The translations under genes and the position numbers were made by a program. This document shows, piece by piece, positions 35,100-47,089 of a stretch of DNA of 64,000 nt (positions within the stretch are counted from its first letter, which is position 1; each line of letters begins with the position of its first letter). Under the pieces are notes generated by a model that made no database searches, was not told the DNA's origin, and saw nothing but the letters and a program-made list of their open reading frames with translations. The DNA comes from Porpolomopsis calyptriformis (lineage: Eukaryota; Basidiomycota; Agaricomycetes; Agaricales; Hygrophoraceae). The stretch is from positions 620,001 to 684,000 of the forward strand of contig OX621175.1 in NCBI GenBank assembly GCA_951640195.1, given 5' to 3'.

Positions 35100-38000
35100 T
35101 TGAATTGAGTCTTCATAAGTCTTCACAATTTCCTTGGCGTGTCGTAAGAGGTTCAATCATTCTTCCCAAGTAGCTTCTTCAATTGGATAACCTTTCCACT
35201 TAATCAAATATTTTCGTCGGCGTTTAGCTCCAGAGTGTTGAAGAATAGATTCAACTTTATATTCTTTTTCATTCTCAATTAGATCTGGAGGAGGTTGAGA
35301 CATATCAGTGATATCAGGGTGGAGCGACTTATCTTTGACGTTCGGTCTCAGGAGTGATACGTGAAAAACTGGGTGGAGCTTCCAAGTTCCGGGGATATCG
35401 ATAAGATACGCAAGATCTGATACTTGTTTTAGGATCTTGAACAGTCCAGTTCTTCAGTTATCCAGCTTCTTAGCGGGTCAAGTCGTCTTGATGTTCTTGG
35501 TATCTAACCAAACCAAATCTCCAATTTTGAAGGAGGGAGAGAGTTTCTGTTTTCAATTGGCATACTTCTTCATTGATTCTGTGGCGTGTGATAGTGATTC
35601 TCTAGCACTCTTCTGAGCACACGTGAGACGTTCGTGGAAGGTATTTGCTGTGGGGACATTGATACGACCCCTCCATCCCCTGAGCACTGTATATTCAACT
35701 ATACGAATACTAGACGCCTACCAAGTCCTTCGAACACGAACTTGAACCCTTCGAACGCTCCTGATAGCTCCCAAACATCCCAAACAACTTTGAGAATCAT
35801 TGAACGCTCCAAACGCAATCGAAGCTTTCCGAACACGAATGAATGTTTGTATATCAAAGGGAAGACACTATTCAAAGGCATCTGTTCTCTTCTATTTCTC
35901 CCTTTTCATTCGATTCCTTCATTCCCATTCACTACTTTCCCCTTAGATTATTAGAGAGGCTCCCCTTTTATCATATACACTCAAAGGGATCCTTGTACTA
36001 GAAGATATATATACTGTATGTTGTAGCTAGTGATCCAACAAGTTAGATATTCGCTTCTCTCTCACTCTTGAGTCTAGATCCTCTTTAGATCTTCTAAGAC
36101 TTCCTCTTTAGACTTCCCAATCCTTCCGATTCCCCAATCGATCTCGTTCGCGAACGATCGAAGACTCCCTTTCCACGATTATCGATCATAGGCTGTGTCA
36201 AGACTCTTTATAGTCATCCTTGCACCTTGTTCTGTGTTCGGTTCTCATACACGAAGCAGATGTATCAATGTTACTCAGGGATTCGATTGTGATCAGTAAA
36301 TGAGGATGACGGCCATATTCTAAATAGAAGGGTGATTGTGATGTGGCAGAGTGTTGTCAGTTATTGTAAGCAAATTCGGCAGAAGCTAGCCATTCAGACC
36401 AGTCGTCTTGCATAAAGTTGGTGTAGAACCATAAGTAGACCTCAAGTTCTTGGTTCATTCGTTTGGTCTGGCCATCAGTTTCGGGATGATAAGCAGTAGA
36501 TAGTCCAGAAATGGTTCCTAGGAGTTTATTGAGGGCTTCTGTGAACTTTGATGTGAACTGTACTCCATGGTCAGAAATGATCTTCTTTGGCCATCCATGA
36601 TGTTTCCAGATGTGATCACAGAAGAGTCAGGCAGCACCTTCTAATGAAAGATTGGAGGTCGTCAGAATAAAGTGGGCACGTTTCATGAAGCAATCGACAA
36701 CTACCATCACAGCATCATATCCAAGCAAGTCAGGTAGTTGAACAATGAGATCGACAGTTATCTCAGTCCATGGTTTGGTAGTGGGGGGTATAGGTTGTAG
36801 GAGTCCTGTCGGTTTTGAAGGGTAATTCTTGTTCTGCTGACAAGCAGGACAGGATCGTACATAGTTGATAATGTCTTTAGAGATGCCATCCCAAACAAAG
36901 TTTTGGAGCACCAGCTCCTTCGTCTTCTCAATGCCAGGGTGTCCAGCATGGGGGTAGGCGTGGGACAGTCGTATTATGTCTGTGCGCAAAGATACTTCCT
37001 CTGCCACCACAATTCGACCTTCAACATCATGAACCAACCCATCGGCTTGGTCCCAAAACAATGAGGCATCCTCGATTTTCTGTGAGATCTTGTTCGGTAT
37101 CAGCAATTTGAAGTGTAATCTTGCAAAAAAGTTCAGTTCTGAAAGTTTGACGATTGAATTGATCCAGTGTTCATCCGCGATTAAAATCTCATCTTCCACC
37201 TTGCCTTTACCCTCGTCAAAATAATCCGGGCATCTGGACAACCCATCAGCCTTGTTCTTTCTCCCCGGGATGTACTCGATTTTGTATTCATATCTTGACA
37301 AAATTTCTGACCAATAAGCACATTGTCCAAATAACACGCGAGCAATACTGAAATATTTGAGGGTGAGACTGTCGGTACGAATCAGAAGGTCATGTCACAA
37401 ACCCTCTAAAAGGTGTCACCACACTTTAAGACAGTCTATTATCACCAGAAGCTTGGCGTCATGAGTTGGATATTTCTTTTCAGCAGGGGTTAAAGATCTC
37501 GAATGAAAGCCTACGGGTTTCCAGTCGTTTTCATGTAGTTGAGACAGTATTCCTCCTAAGGCAAAACCAGAGGCGTCAGTCTCCAAGCAATATGGCAGGT
37601 CTTGGTCTGGTACTTCAAGGACAGGGGCATTCATAAGGGAGTGTTTCAGTTGATCAAAGGCATGTTGTCATTCGAGAGTCCATTCCCATATAGTATCTTT
37701 GCAGAGTAACTGGTTAAGTGGTTGGGCAATCTTTGAAAAGTCCTTGATGTATTTTCTCCAGAAATTCGCGCTTCCAAGAAAGGATTGAAGCTGTTTTACA
37801 GTTCGAGGTTCAGGCCATTTGGCTATGGCTTTGATTTTCTTGGGGTTGGTTCCGATATGACCTTTCATCAAGGTCATCCCTAAATAGATCACCTCTTCTT
37901 TCTCGAATTGGCATTTAACGGGTTTGCAGGAGAGTTTGTTCTTCTTCATGATATCAAGGGTTTTGAACATCCAGTAACGCAGTTCTTCTAGATCATCTCT

Positions 38001-40438
38001 GCAGATGAGAATGTTATCAATATAGATAAAAACACAACCTGATTTCAGTACTTCAGCAAATCGCATATCGATCATTCATTGGAACATAGCTGGGGAGTTT
38101 CGTAGACCAAAGAACATCACTCTTGGAATATAGAGTCCCTTGACCATGTTGAAAGCAGCTTTCCATTTGTCACCTTCTTTGATCTGAATATTGTTAAATC
38201 CCCAACGAATATCTATGACTGTGAATAGCGCAGCAGATCGTAACTTTGGCTGTTGAACAATTTGATGGAGGAGTGGTAGGGGATATCGGTCAGGAACAGT
38301 AAAGTGATTCAGGTAACAGTAATCTTCGATTGGTCTGTATCCAGCATCTTGTCCTTTCGCATTGATTTCTTCAGCTTTCTTGCTCAGGAAGAAAGGAGCG
38401 GCTTGAGGTGAGGATCCCTTGAATATTCATCCAGTAGCCACGTTTTCTTCCAAAAACTTCTCTAGGAAGTCTATCTCTCAAGGGGACATCAGATAAGTTG
38501 CATCATTTTGGGGTACGAAATCATCTTTAAGATCAATGACGTGATTGAACTCGGAATGAGGTGGAAGGCAATCGAAGGACTCCTTGGCAAAGACACTAGT
38601 ATAGTCTTTCCAATAGACCTCTGGTACAAACTTTCACATATCTTCCTCCACCATGCTGGCTTGAGATTCATCCAATTTTGAAATACTTGTTATCACCAGT
38701 GAGACCGATTCTACCACAGAGGACTCTGCTTCACCGCTACAATACTGACGAGAAGTCTCTTTGCCTCTGAGAGCCAGTGTTGACTTCTCCCAATCAATAC
38801 TAGGGTTTTGAGCTCTGAGCCATGGGTAGCTGAGGATAATATCAAACTTGGATCCGAGGTTGGTCACTTCCAAATGGATCCTTTCAATGTGTCCACCTGG
38901 AGCTTCTATCCAGACATCTGTGTCAAAAACGATCAGGCCTCCTCAGTTCTCTGACCCATTGGCATTCCATACAGGGATTGGGATTTCCAAATCCTGAAGA
39001 GTAAATTCGTGATGAGTTGCGAAAGTCTCGTCCATAAAGTTTCCAGAAGCTCCGCTATCAATAAGACATGTGGCGGGGACACATCGGCCACTGTCTGAAG
39101 CTTTGATCCAAACATCCATCGTAAGTCCTGAATCACCCTTTTCGATAGTACCAAGAGTTCGAAATGGATTGCATGGGGTAATGGTACATTGAGTAGTATG
39201 GTTCGTAACATCGAGCTTATCGTCCGAACCTTTCAAAAACCCTGGGATTTCAAGTCCGCTGCCAGCCTCTTCTTTCAATTATCTGACCAATTGCATATAC
39301 CAGATTTCACCATATCCGAGCGAGTTTCACCCATTCCCAGTGTAGGGGGTGAGTTGACATTCTCCACGCGGGGCTCAGTGGTAATGACACATATGTCGTG
39401 ACCTCGTCCTCGACCTCATCCTCGGTAACCACCTCTGCCTCAAAAGTATCCTCCTCGACATGAGGAAGAGGTATCAGGTAGATTCTTCACATCACCGGCG
39501 ACATGGTTTGGGCAGGCATTTGTGAAGTGCCCTGGTTGACCGCAGGAATAGCAGTTTCCATATGGGATCGTAAGGGTAGAAGAGGAAGACTCTTCTCTTT
39601 TGACGGTGGGGGCTGCTGACATTTGGTGGGTCATCATTGCAGCCACATACGATCCTCAGGTAGGAAAGGGATTAGAGTATTGGGGTTGGGACGTGGAGGA
39701 CTGTTTCTGTGAAGCAAGAATGTCCTTTTGATATTGGTAACGTGTCATCGCGTCCTTCCACTCTTGAAGTGTGGTTGGGACGGTGGGGAGTTGGTAAACA
39801 AATTCAATGAACTTGGAATCAAGTCCAGCTTGATAAAGGTCGATGAGGGCGGCGTCGTTAAAACCGGTGTCGACTTGCAAAGCGCCGAAGCGCAGGTTAT
39901 AATCTTCTATCTTCTTCCTTCCTTGGCAGAGATTCTTGATGTTGTTGCAAGCACGAGACTGTCTGTCGATTCCTTTGAATGTTGTTCAGAATCGAGTCAC
40001 AAATGCGGCCCAGGTAGCAGTTGGGCCTGTCCAATTGACAGTTCTCATGTCATTCGTCTCCTTCTCAGACCAGGTCTGAGCGTTCGTTCCTTTCATAAAA
40101 GAAAGGGCAAAGGGGATCTTGTGTTCATCGTGGTATGGCTTTCCCATAAAATACAATTCGCAGCTGTTGATAAATTTGTCGACATCCTGCTGTCGACCAG
40201 TAAATTCATCTGGTTTGGCCATCTTTATCTCGATGGTGGGAGCAGCAGGAGGTTGCGGTTGAGGTTGCGGTGGGGGCTGAGGCTGAGCTTGGGCAGCAAG
40301 TTGTTGATGAAGATCTTGAATCTCTGCCGCCTGGTTTGCATTCGAAGCCTGGAGATTGGCCATTTCTCTCCGCAAATCATTCATGACTGTGAGGATTTCA
40401 TTGAGGTTGGGAACAGGGGGATTAGCGCGAGAACCCAT
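35100..40438 (-). pseudogene. Gag-pol of chromovirus 2
   Basis: Starts MGSRANPPVPNLNEILTVMN at 40438. Gag has a CCHC knuckle CYSCGQPGHFTNAC (about 39.55 kb). Protease TCLIDSGASGNFMDE is intact. Reverse transcriptase has GYRPIEDYCYLNHFTVPDRY and FIYIDNILI near 38013: the usual YIDD is YIDN, consistent with one G-to-A change. RNase H: LETDASGFALGGILS. Integrase: HAGHPGIEKTKELVLQ, ACQQNK, VDLIVQLPDLLGYD. Chromodomain KYLIKWKGYPIEEATWEE near 35.2 kb. Stops are mainly TGA at Arg positions. Interrupted at 35660-36267 by a solo-LTR-like insert. Confidence 0.9.
35660..36267. repeat. Solo-LTR-like insertion inside chromovirus 2
   Basis: 608 bp beginning TGATAC and ending GTATCA; the inverted match extends to ACATTGATAC/GTATCAATGT (35656-35665 and 36262-36271). 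Non-coding, with ATATATATACTG and LTR-like T/C-rich sequence. The pol frame of chromovirus 2 resumes on both sides (LLITIESLSN before, PTANTFHERLTCAQKS after). No clear target duplication. Could also be a MITE-like element with 10-bp terminal inverted repeats. Confidence 0.6.
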
Positions 40439-40525
40439 TGGATCTGGTGATGGTGAAGGTGAAGGTGTTGTTAAAGGTGAAGAAGATCGAGTAGGGGGGA
40501 GAGAGCAAGAAGGAAGTCTGATTCT

Positions 40526-40915
40526 TGTTATAAACTGGATATTGTCGAGATGGTTTTACTTCGGAGTGCTCTATCCCAAGACGTTGATAAGATCTCAAGT
40601 CCTAGTTATTAGGTTGTCTAACAAGGAATCAGACTTAAAGTCTGAGTACGACTAACTAGGAGTTTATATACTGACTACGCTACTGTGGATAAGTCAGTGT
40701 AAACATGAGGAATACATGCGACAAGTAGAGATAAGCATGATAGAAGACTCAGAGCATGTGAAAAGATGAAACATGATTGTTGGAAATGAAATGTGTCTTA
40801 TCTAGGATATATGAAAAGATACGAGACTGTGGGGAATCCCAAGCAAAGATAAGACCTATCCAACTAAGCAGTAATAACTAACATAGAGAGGAAATGAAAA
40901 TTTATGTCCATAACA
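40526..40915 (-). repeat. LTR of chromovirus 2 (high-coordinate copy, 5' end of the element)
   Basis: 390 bp partner of 33774-34163; followed by target duplication CCTCC at 40916-40920. Confidence 0.93.
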
Positions 40916-43900
40916 CCTCCCTCGTTCGACCCATTCCGGTGCACAATGCTGACGGTCAACCCAACACCAAAGGCCCCATCATGGAAATGGTCACTCTCGA
41001 ACTGCGAGTCAGAACTCATGTGGAACAAATCAACTTCAGCATAACCACTCTTGGCAAAGGACAGGTTTTCCTCAGACACAACTAGCTCAAGACTCATAAT
41101 CCCTCTGTGGACTGGAAGGCTGGTACTCTCAACTTCAATCGATGCCCCCTGGACTATCACCCCTCTGTCGACTCCTTCAACATCAACAACCTCACTCTGG
41201 AGGATGACAATCATCTCCTCATAGTCGATCTCGCTCCTGCCATCCAGATCTGGTTGATAACTACTAAGTCGCAGGAACTTGCAATCAAGGCTGCTGAGTC
41301 CCAGAAGAAGGACTGTGATTGGAAAGACATCATCCCCAGCTATCTTCACAAATTCCAGGATGTCTTCACTAAAAAGGACTTCGACAAACTACCACCACCT
41401 CGCCCTTGGGATCACGCGATTGAATTACTCCCCAGAACCAAAGAGAAACTCGATTGCAAGATCTATCCTCTCAGTGTGGATGAATGTTCGCAACTTGATG
41501 AATTCCTTGAGAATCTCCGAACTGGACAAATTCACCCTTCCATCTCTCCCATTGCTTCCCCCTTCTTTTTCATCAAGAAGAAAGACAGTCGATTACGCCT
41601 GATCCAGGATTACCGTAAACTGAACAACATGACTATCAAGAATCGCTATCCACTCCCCTTGATCACCAAACTCATCAATGCCCTCCAGAATGCCCACTAC
41701 TTCACCAAGCTAGATATTCACTGGGGCTACAACAATGTTTGCATCAAGGAGGGTGACAAGCACAAAGCTGTGTTCAGGACCAACTGTGGCTTATTCGAGC
41801 CCTTGGTTATGTTTTTTGGACTCACAAACTCGCCTGCAACCTTTCAAACAATGATGAACAATATCTTCCACATTCAGATCCACCAAGGTCGTGTGTTGAT
41901 TTATATTGATGACATATTGATCTTTGACAAAGATCTTGAGATGCATCATCAGCACGTCCACAAAGTCATGTCTCTACTTTGCGAACACAAGCTTTATCTC
42001 AAACCTGATAAATGCAAATTTGACCAAAAACAAGTGGAATATCTCAGAGTCATTGTCTCTGAGGGCCAAGTCAAGATGGATCTGATCAAGGTCCAAGGCA
42101 TCACCAATTGGCTGACCCCAACCTGCAAGTGCAACGTTCAGTCCTTCCTTGGATTTTGCAATTTCTATTGTTATTTCATTCACCATTTTGCCGGCATCGC
42201 CTGCCCCCTTAATATCTTAACTGGGAACACTCCTTTTGAATGGACCAATCAATGCCAGGACACCTTCGATGTCCTCAAGACAATCATTACTTCCACTCCC
42301 ATTCTCTCCATTGCGAATGATCACAACTTACTCTGTGTCAAGACTGATGCTTCTGAATACACTCTGGGTGCTATACTCTCACAAAAACAAGGAAATATCT
42401 GGAGGCCCATTGGATTCCTCTCAAAATTGTTCAGTCCCATGGAACAAAATTACCAAATTTATGATCGCAAGCTCCTCGCAATAATAACTGCCCTGCAGGA
42501 GTTTCGCAAACATTTGTTGTCTGCCAAGCAAGTCTTCAAGGTTTGGACTGATCACGCCAACCTCCAATACTTCAAGAAGCTGCAGAAGCTCAATAGGTGT
42601 CAAGCTTACTGGCTCACAGAGTTGCAAGACTTCCATTTCACCCTTCATCATGTCACTGGTAAGGCCAACTCGAAGGCTGATATCCTGTTGAGATGACCAG
42701 GTTTTGAGAAGGGGGTGGACAACAATGACAACATGATTCTCTTGCCTGACTCTCTTTTTTCTGTTTCCTCTCACCCTGTCATAGACCTCTGACCAGTTCA
42801 ACTCAATGTCAAACCTGACCACTTTTGTTTATGCATCACGGATTCCTACTGGAACAAAGAGGAATCCATTACACTCTCTCAAGGAAAACAGGAAAACAGC
42901 TGGAGGACCCAAGACAATGGTATCCTCACCTTCAATGATCGGATTTACATCTCTGTTGACAAATCTCTCCATGGAGAAATCATCTCTCAGTATCATGATA
43001 GCCCTCTGTTAGGACACTATGGCCCATTCAAGACCACCAAGGTCCTCTGTCGCGATTATTGGTGGCCCACCATCCATCAAGATGTGAAGCAATACATCTC
43101 TGGTTGCAAGACTTGTCAATGCACCAAAGTGTCTTGCTTGCCCGCGAAGACCCCGCTCCATCCTTTCGATCCCCTGGCTCACCCTTGGGACACGATCACT
43201 GTTGACCTTGTGGGACCAATCCCTGAATGTCAGGGCTACAATGCCATCCCAACCATCGTCGACATGTTCTCAAAAGCTGCCAAGTTCGAGCCTACCCATA
43301 TTGAGCTTAACTCAGAGGGCTTCACCAAGATCATTTGAGATGGCATTATCTGGGATCATGGAGTTCCACAATGAATCATTCACAATCGTGATCCGCAATT
43401 CATATCCAAGTACATGACTGACCTCTTCCGCCTCCTAGGCACAACACAAAATGTTTCCACTGCTTACCACCCCCAAACCAACAGCCAATCTGAATGAATG
43501 AATCAGACTCTCAAACAGTACTTACAAGTTTTCATCAATCATCATCAGGATAACTGGAAGGAATGGCTGGCATTGGCCAAATTCTTGTACAACAATTCTG
43601 TCCATGCCGCCACCACTCAAACTCCTTTCTACATCAATTACAGCCAACACCCTTGGTCTGGAAACGACACCTGAAGAGAAGTCTGGAACGAATTCACTAC
43701 CCAATTTGCCAAGTGAATGAAACGTGTCTGCCAAGAGACTGAGTCTGCCCTCAGACAAGCTAATGAGAGAATGAAGACTAGCCACAATAAACGATCCCAA
43801 TCTGCTCATGAGTACTCCCCTGGAGATAGAGTCTGGCTTGCTGCCACGAACATCAAGACTAATCGCGCAATGAAGAAACTTGACAGCAAACATTTTGGAC

Positions 43901-44718
43901 CCTTCAAGGTCATTGAGAAAATTAGTCATTCAGCTTACCAACTTGAACTCCCCCATGAATGGATGGGCTTACACCCAGTCTTCAATGAATCCTATTTGTC
44001 TCCCTACCATCATTCCTCTTTCCCGAACCAAAAAGCTCCCCCTCCTCCCCCTCCTCTCCAGCTGGATGGTGAAACCGAATATGTCATCGAGAAAATCTTG
44101 GATTCCCGAATCCACTGAAAGCAGCTCCAATACCTAGTGCACTGGGAGGGTTACACCAATGAAGAGAACACTTGGCAGTCCACGTCCAATGTTGCACATG
44201 CCCAAGAATTGGTTGACGAGTTCCACACTCTGAACCTGAAATGACCAGGTCTAAGACTTCACATCCATGTTATTCATATGGACAACTTCTTCAGCATTGA
44301 TGATCGCCTCTATGATCCAGTCACTGACTCATACAGTGAAGGTTACAAACCACCAATGAAGTCTGGCAACATCGACATCATCATTCCACTCACACCTATT
44401 GAGGTTGACCGCATCCTGGATTCTGACTTCAATGCTTCTGTTCTCTTCCCTCATCTCCCCTCTTATGTATGACAAGTCTGGATCTACAAGGAAGGTCCAG
44501 TCAATGCAGTCACTCTCATTGTGCGATTGGACAATCACAGCTAAGTGCTTCACACATACCAACTCACACTCCCTCTTTCGGCCTTGGATATCTAGCAATG
44601 ATACGGTCATTACCTCCCTGTCATCCCTTGTTATGCTCCCCACTAGCTCCTATGAGACTGCTCAAGACATCTCCAATGTCTACGTTAGCCTTGCGCAGAC
44701 ACGATTCTGAGAAGAGAG

Positions 44719-45108
44719 TGATATTATGATACATCCCTTTTTCTTTCTTTATCTTATCTTATCACGACCTTCCTTGTCCCCTCTTCTTTCCTTATCATTT
44801 TCCCCTTGTTATCTGTGACCCATGACTGTGACTGTCACCCAACCAGTCAAGTGACTGTTACACATGAGGGACTTCTGCCATTGGTCAGTGAAGATGTCAT
44901 CCACAGTTGCGCAGCGGCTGAGTCAGCTATTCCATGGATTGTTGTTGAGTCATAGAATTCAAACTCAGAGTAGATAAGTAGCATAGTCAAAGTTTGTATT
45001 CCTTAGTTTCAACCTCAACAAAGACACCTCCCTCTAACCTTTGGTTGGAGTCTCTGCTCTTTCCGTTGACTATCCCTAAGCCAACTGGGAGACCACTGCG
45101 CCTTAACA
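44719..45108 (+). repeat. Right LTR of chromovirus 1
   Basis: 390 bp, TGATATTATG to CTTAACA, so the canonical TG...CA ends are kept here. Followed by the target duplication ATCCAA. Confidence 0.9.
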
Positions 45109-46652
45109 ATCCAACAATATTCCAATCCTGTAAATGGGGAGAGAACTTGCATGCTCATATAGAGCATGATGAATTGCTGATAGTAGCGATTCGCAGAGGA
45201 TACATATCTGATGGATTATTCAGCAAGGTTCTTGAAAACCCTGATCACCATAAGGCGTTCACTGTCTGTGAAGGCCTGATTTAGTCTAAGAATTTGGGGG
45301 GAGAGGAAGTATTATGTATCCCATCTGCAAAGATGGGACAAGAATCAATTTTCAGCCTGATCATTGATCAAGCACACTCAATAGTAGGCCATTTTGGTCC
45401 ACAATGTACCACCGACTACATAAGACAATGGTACTAGTGGCTAAAGATATTTAGCCATGTTAAACAATTCTGCAAGTTGTGTCAGACTTGTCAAATGTTG
45501 AAAGACGATATGCAGCACCTGATAGGACTGTTGCATTCATTACCCATACCCACAAAACTGTGGCAATCAATTGGAATGGACTTTATTGGTCTGTTTCCCA
45601 AAATTAACTGGTACAATTACCTATGGGTAGTCATTTGTCAAATGACATCAATGATCCACCTAATTCTGGTGAATACCAAAATGAAAGTGTCAGAGCTTTC
45701 ATGGATCTACTTAAAAGAAGTAGTAAGGCTACATGGCCTTCCTGAAAGTATAGTCTCAGACAGAGACTTGAAATTTACCTCCAAATAGTGGAGCAAACTT
45801 CATAGGCTCTTAGGAGCTAAACTATTGATGTCCACATCTTTCCATCCTCAAATGGATGGTGCAACCAAATGAGCTAATCATTCAATAGGTCAAATCCTCC
45901 AAGCGACCATAAGCTTGGATCAACGAGACTGGATCACAAAGATCCTGATGACCAAATTCATGATTAACGCAAGTATCAGTGAAGCTACAGGCTTCACCCT
46001 GTTCGAGCTGAATGGAGCATATATGCCTGCTATGATTAAGCAGGTAGAAAATACCACTGAGACACTACCAGGTGTCCAAGCATTTGCTCAACAAGTGCTG
46101 CAGAATCTGGCAGCTGCTTATGATGTGATCATTGCACATCGCGTATTTCAAAGACACTACACTAATCAGCGTAGAAGGGAAGAACCGTTGATAAAAGTAA
46201 ACAACTTTGTATATCTATTGACCAAGAACCTTAAACTATGGCAAGGTAGAGCAGGGAAACTACTGCCAAGGTTCATTGGGCCGTACAAAGTCATATGGGC
46301 CTTTCCTAATGAATCCAACTATGAGTTGGAACTCCCCAATGAGCTCACAAAGTGACGGATTCATCTGTGCTTTCACATAAATTTGCTGCGTCCGCACCAT
46401 CCAAATGATGATGCGTTGTTCCCTAACCGAGTGTCAGTACACGCTTATGACTTCGGTGAACCACTTCAAACTGAATGGTTAGTTGATGAAATAGTCAGCC
46501 ATAGGTGGAACAACTGAAAACTCAAGCTGGAGGTTCATTGGAACCTTGGAGACACAACATGGGAGCCCATCTCATCATGTAAAGAGCTTAGTGCTCTAGA
46601 TAAGTACCTAACCCTAATGGGTGTAGATACCCCTTATCAACTGCCGAGATAG
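45109..46652 (+). pseudogene. Integrase-chromodomain remnant of Ty3/gypsy element 3
   Basis: Begins abruptly after the ATCCAA duplication with the end of RNase H or the spacer (IEHDELLIVAIRRGYISDGL), then the zinc-binding region (SIVGHFGPQCTTDYIRQWY, FCKLCQTCQMLK), the integrase core (IGMDFIGLFPKINWYNYLWV, HGLPESIVSDRDLKFTSK) and a chromodomain-like end (WLVDEIVSHRWNN-stop-KLKLEVHW). Several TGA and TAG stops. Gag, protease and reverse transcriptase are missing, so the element was truncated before or when chromovirus 1 inserted. Confidence 0.85.
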
Positions 46653-46885
46653 CCAGTTAAGAGGCACTGAATGCCGACTGCACTCAGAGCCTTGAGGCAT
46701 GCCAACAAGCACACCTTGTATGCGCGCTAAACTGAGCGCAACTGATAATTGCCTTAATCAGCAATCAATGGACCGGACATACCTGGTCCAGTGGTGGACT
46801 CACCCCAATTGAGGTAATTAGAGGCACCAGAATGATGCCACAAGTCTAAGTGTGACTTGTATAAAAGCACAATAAACAAAAAACA
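46653..46885. other. Spacer between integrase remnant and downstream frame
   Basis: 233 bp, no frame. Contains TATAAAAGC near 46859-46867 ahead of the next frame, so it may hold a promoter or internal untranslated region of element 3. Confidence 0.4.
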
Positions 46886-47089
46886 ATGGTAGAATATTTT
46901 CTACCCCATACAACTATGTCAAACAAAAGCAACATGCCCACAAGCGTAAGAACAAGCCCCCACCCCATAGACCTGAGACTACCAGAAATGGTGGAAGACA
47001 ATGGGGATCAGCTAATGGCTGGTCCTGACAAAGTCATCAGATCCCCATGCCAGACACAGCATGGGCCCTCTTCTGAAGGGGTGTCACAA
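46886..47089 (+). pseudogene. Start of a downstream frame of element 3
   Basis: Frame with MVEYFLPHTTMSNKSN to PSSEGVSQ. I read it as the front of the decayed frame that resumes at 48836, with the 47.09-48.83 kb segment inserted between. Supported by shared strand and the sudden change of content, not by a clear target duplication. Confidence 0.4.

Larger units (their letters stand above)
33774..40915 (-). mobile_element. Ty3/gypsy chromovirus 2, inserted in chromovirus 1
   Basis: LTRs of 390 bp at 33774-34163 and 40526-40915, starting TGTTATAAAC and ending in ACA, flanked by the 5-bp target duplication CCTCC (33769-33773 and 40916-40920). Removing the element plus one CCTCC restores the host protease frame across the junction, which proves the order of insertion. 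Coding strand is minus. Confidence 0.95.
33185..44544 (+). pseudogene. Pol of chromovirus 1 (split by an insertion)
   Basis: Runs 33185-33773 and resumes at 40921. Protease: LVNSGCEGSCIN, with the catalytic Asp codon now AAT at 33705-33707. Reverse transcriptase: LRLIQDYRKLNNMTIKNRY and intact YIDD near 41903. RNase H: KTDASEYTLGAILS. Integrase: HHCC zinc finger around 43000-43130, TVDLVGPIPECQGYN. Chromodomain 44.08-44.24 kb (LVHWEGYTNEENTW). From 40921 to 44470 one frame continues with a TAG at 41083 and TGA at 42694, 42790, 43336, 43372, 43495, 43672, 43714, 44116, 44242 and 44470, and no frameshift. Not functional. Confidence 0.9.
30757..45108 (+). mobile_element. Ty3/gypsy chromovirus 1 (degenerate, interrupted by chromovirus 2)
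   Basis: Complete LTR retrotransposon with LTRs at 30757-31123 and 44719-45108, 6-bp target duplication ATCCAA at 30751-30756 and 45109-45114, and a purine-rich tract GAGAAGAGAG just before the right LTR. Gag and pol are on the plus strand. Order in pol: protease, reverse transcriptase, RNase H, integrase, chromodomain, i.e. a Ty3/gypsy chromovirus. Chromovirus 2 is inserted within the protease at 33774. About 7.2 kb without that insertion. Reading frames are broken mainly by TGA. Confidence 0.93.

Noticed and set aside
40921..44544. TGA as a reassigned sense codon in the retrotransposon
   Set aside because: Host genes in the same window end with TGA (e.g. MutY, WOPR, receptor, CBS protein), and LTR comparison shows C-to-T change, so mutation of CGA is the simpler explanation.
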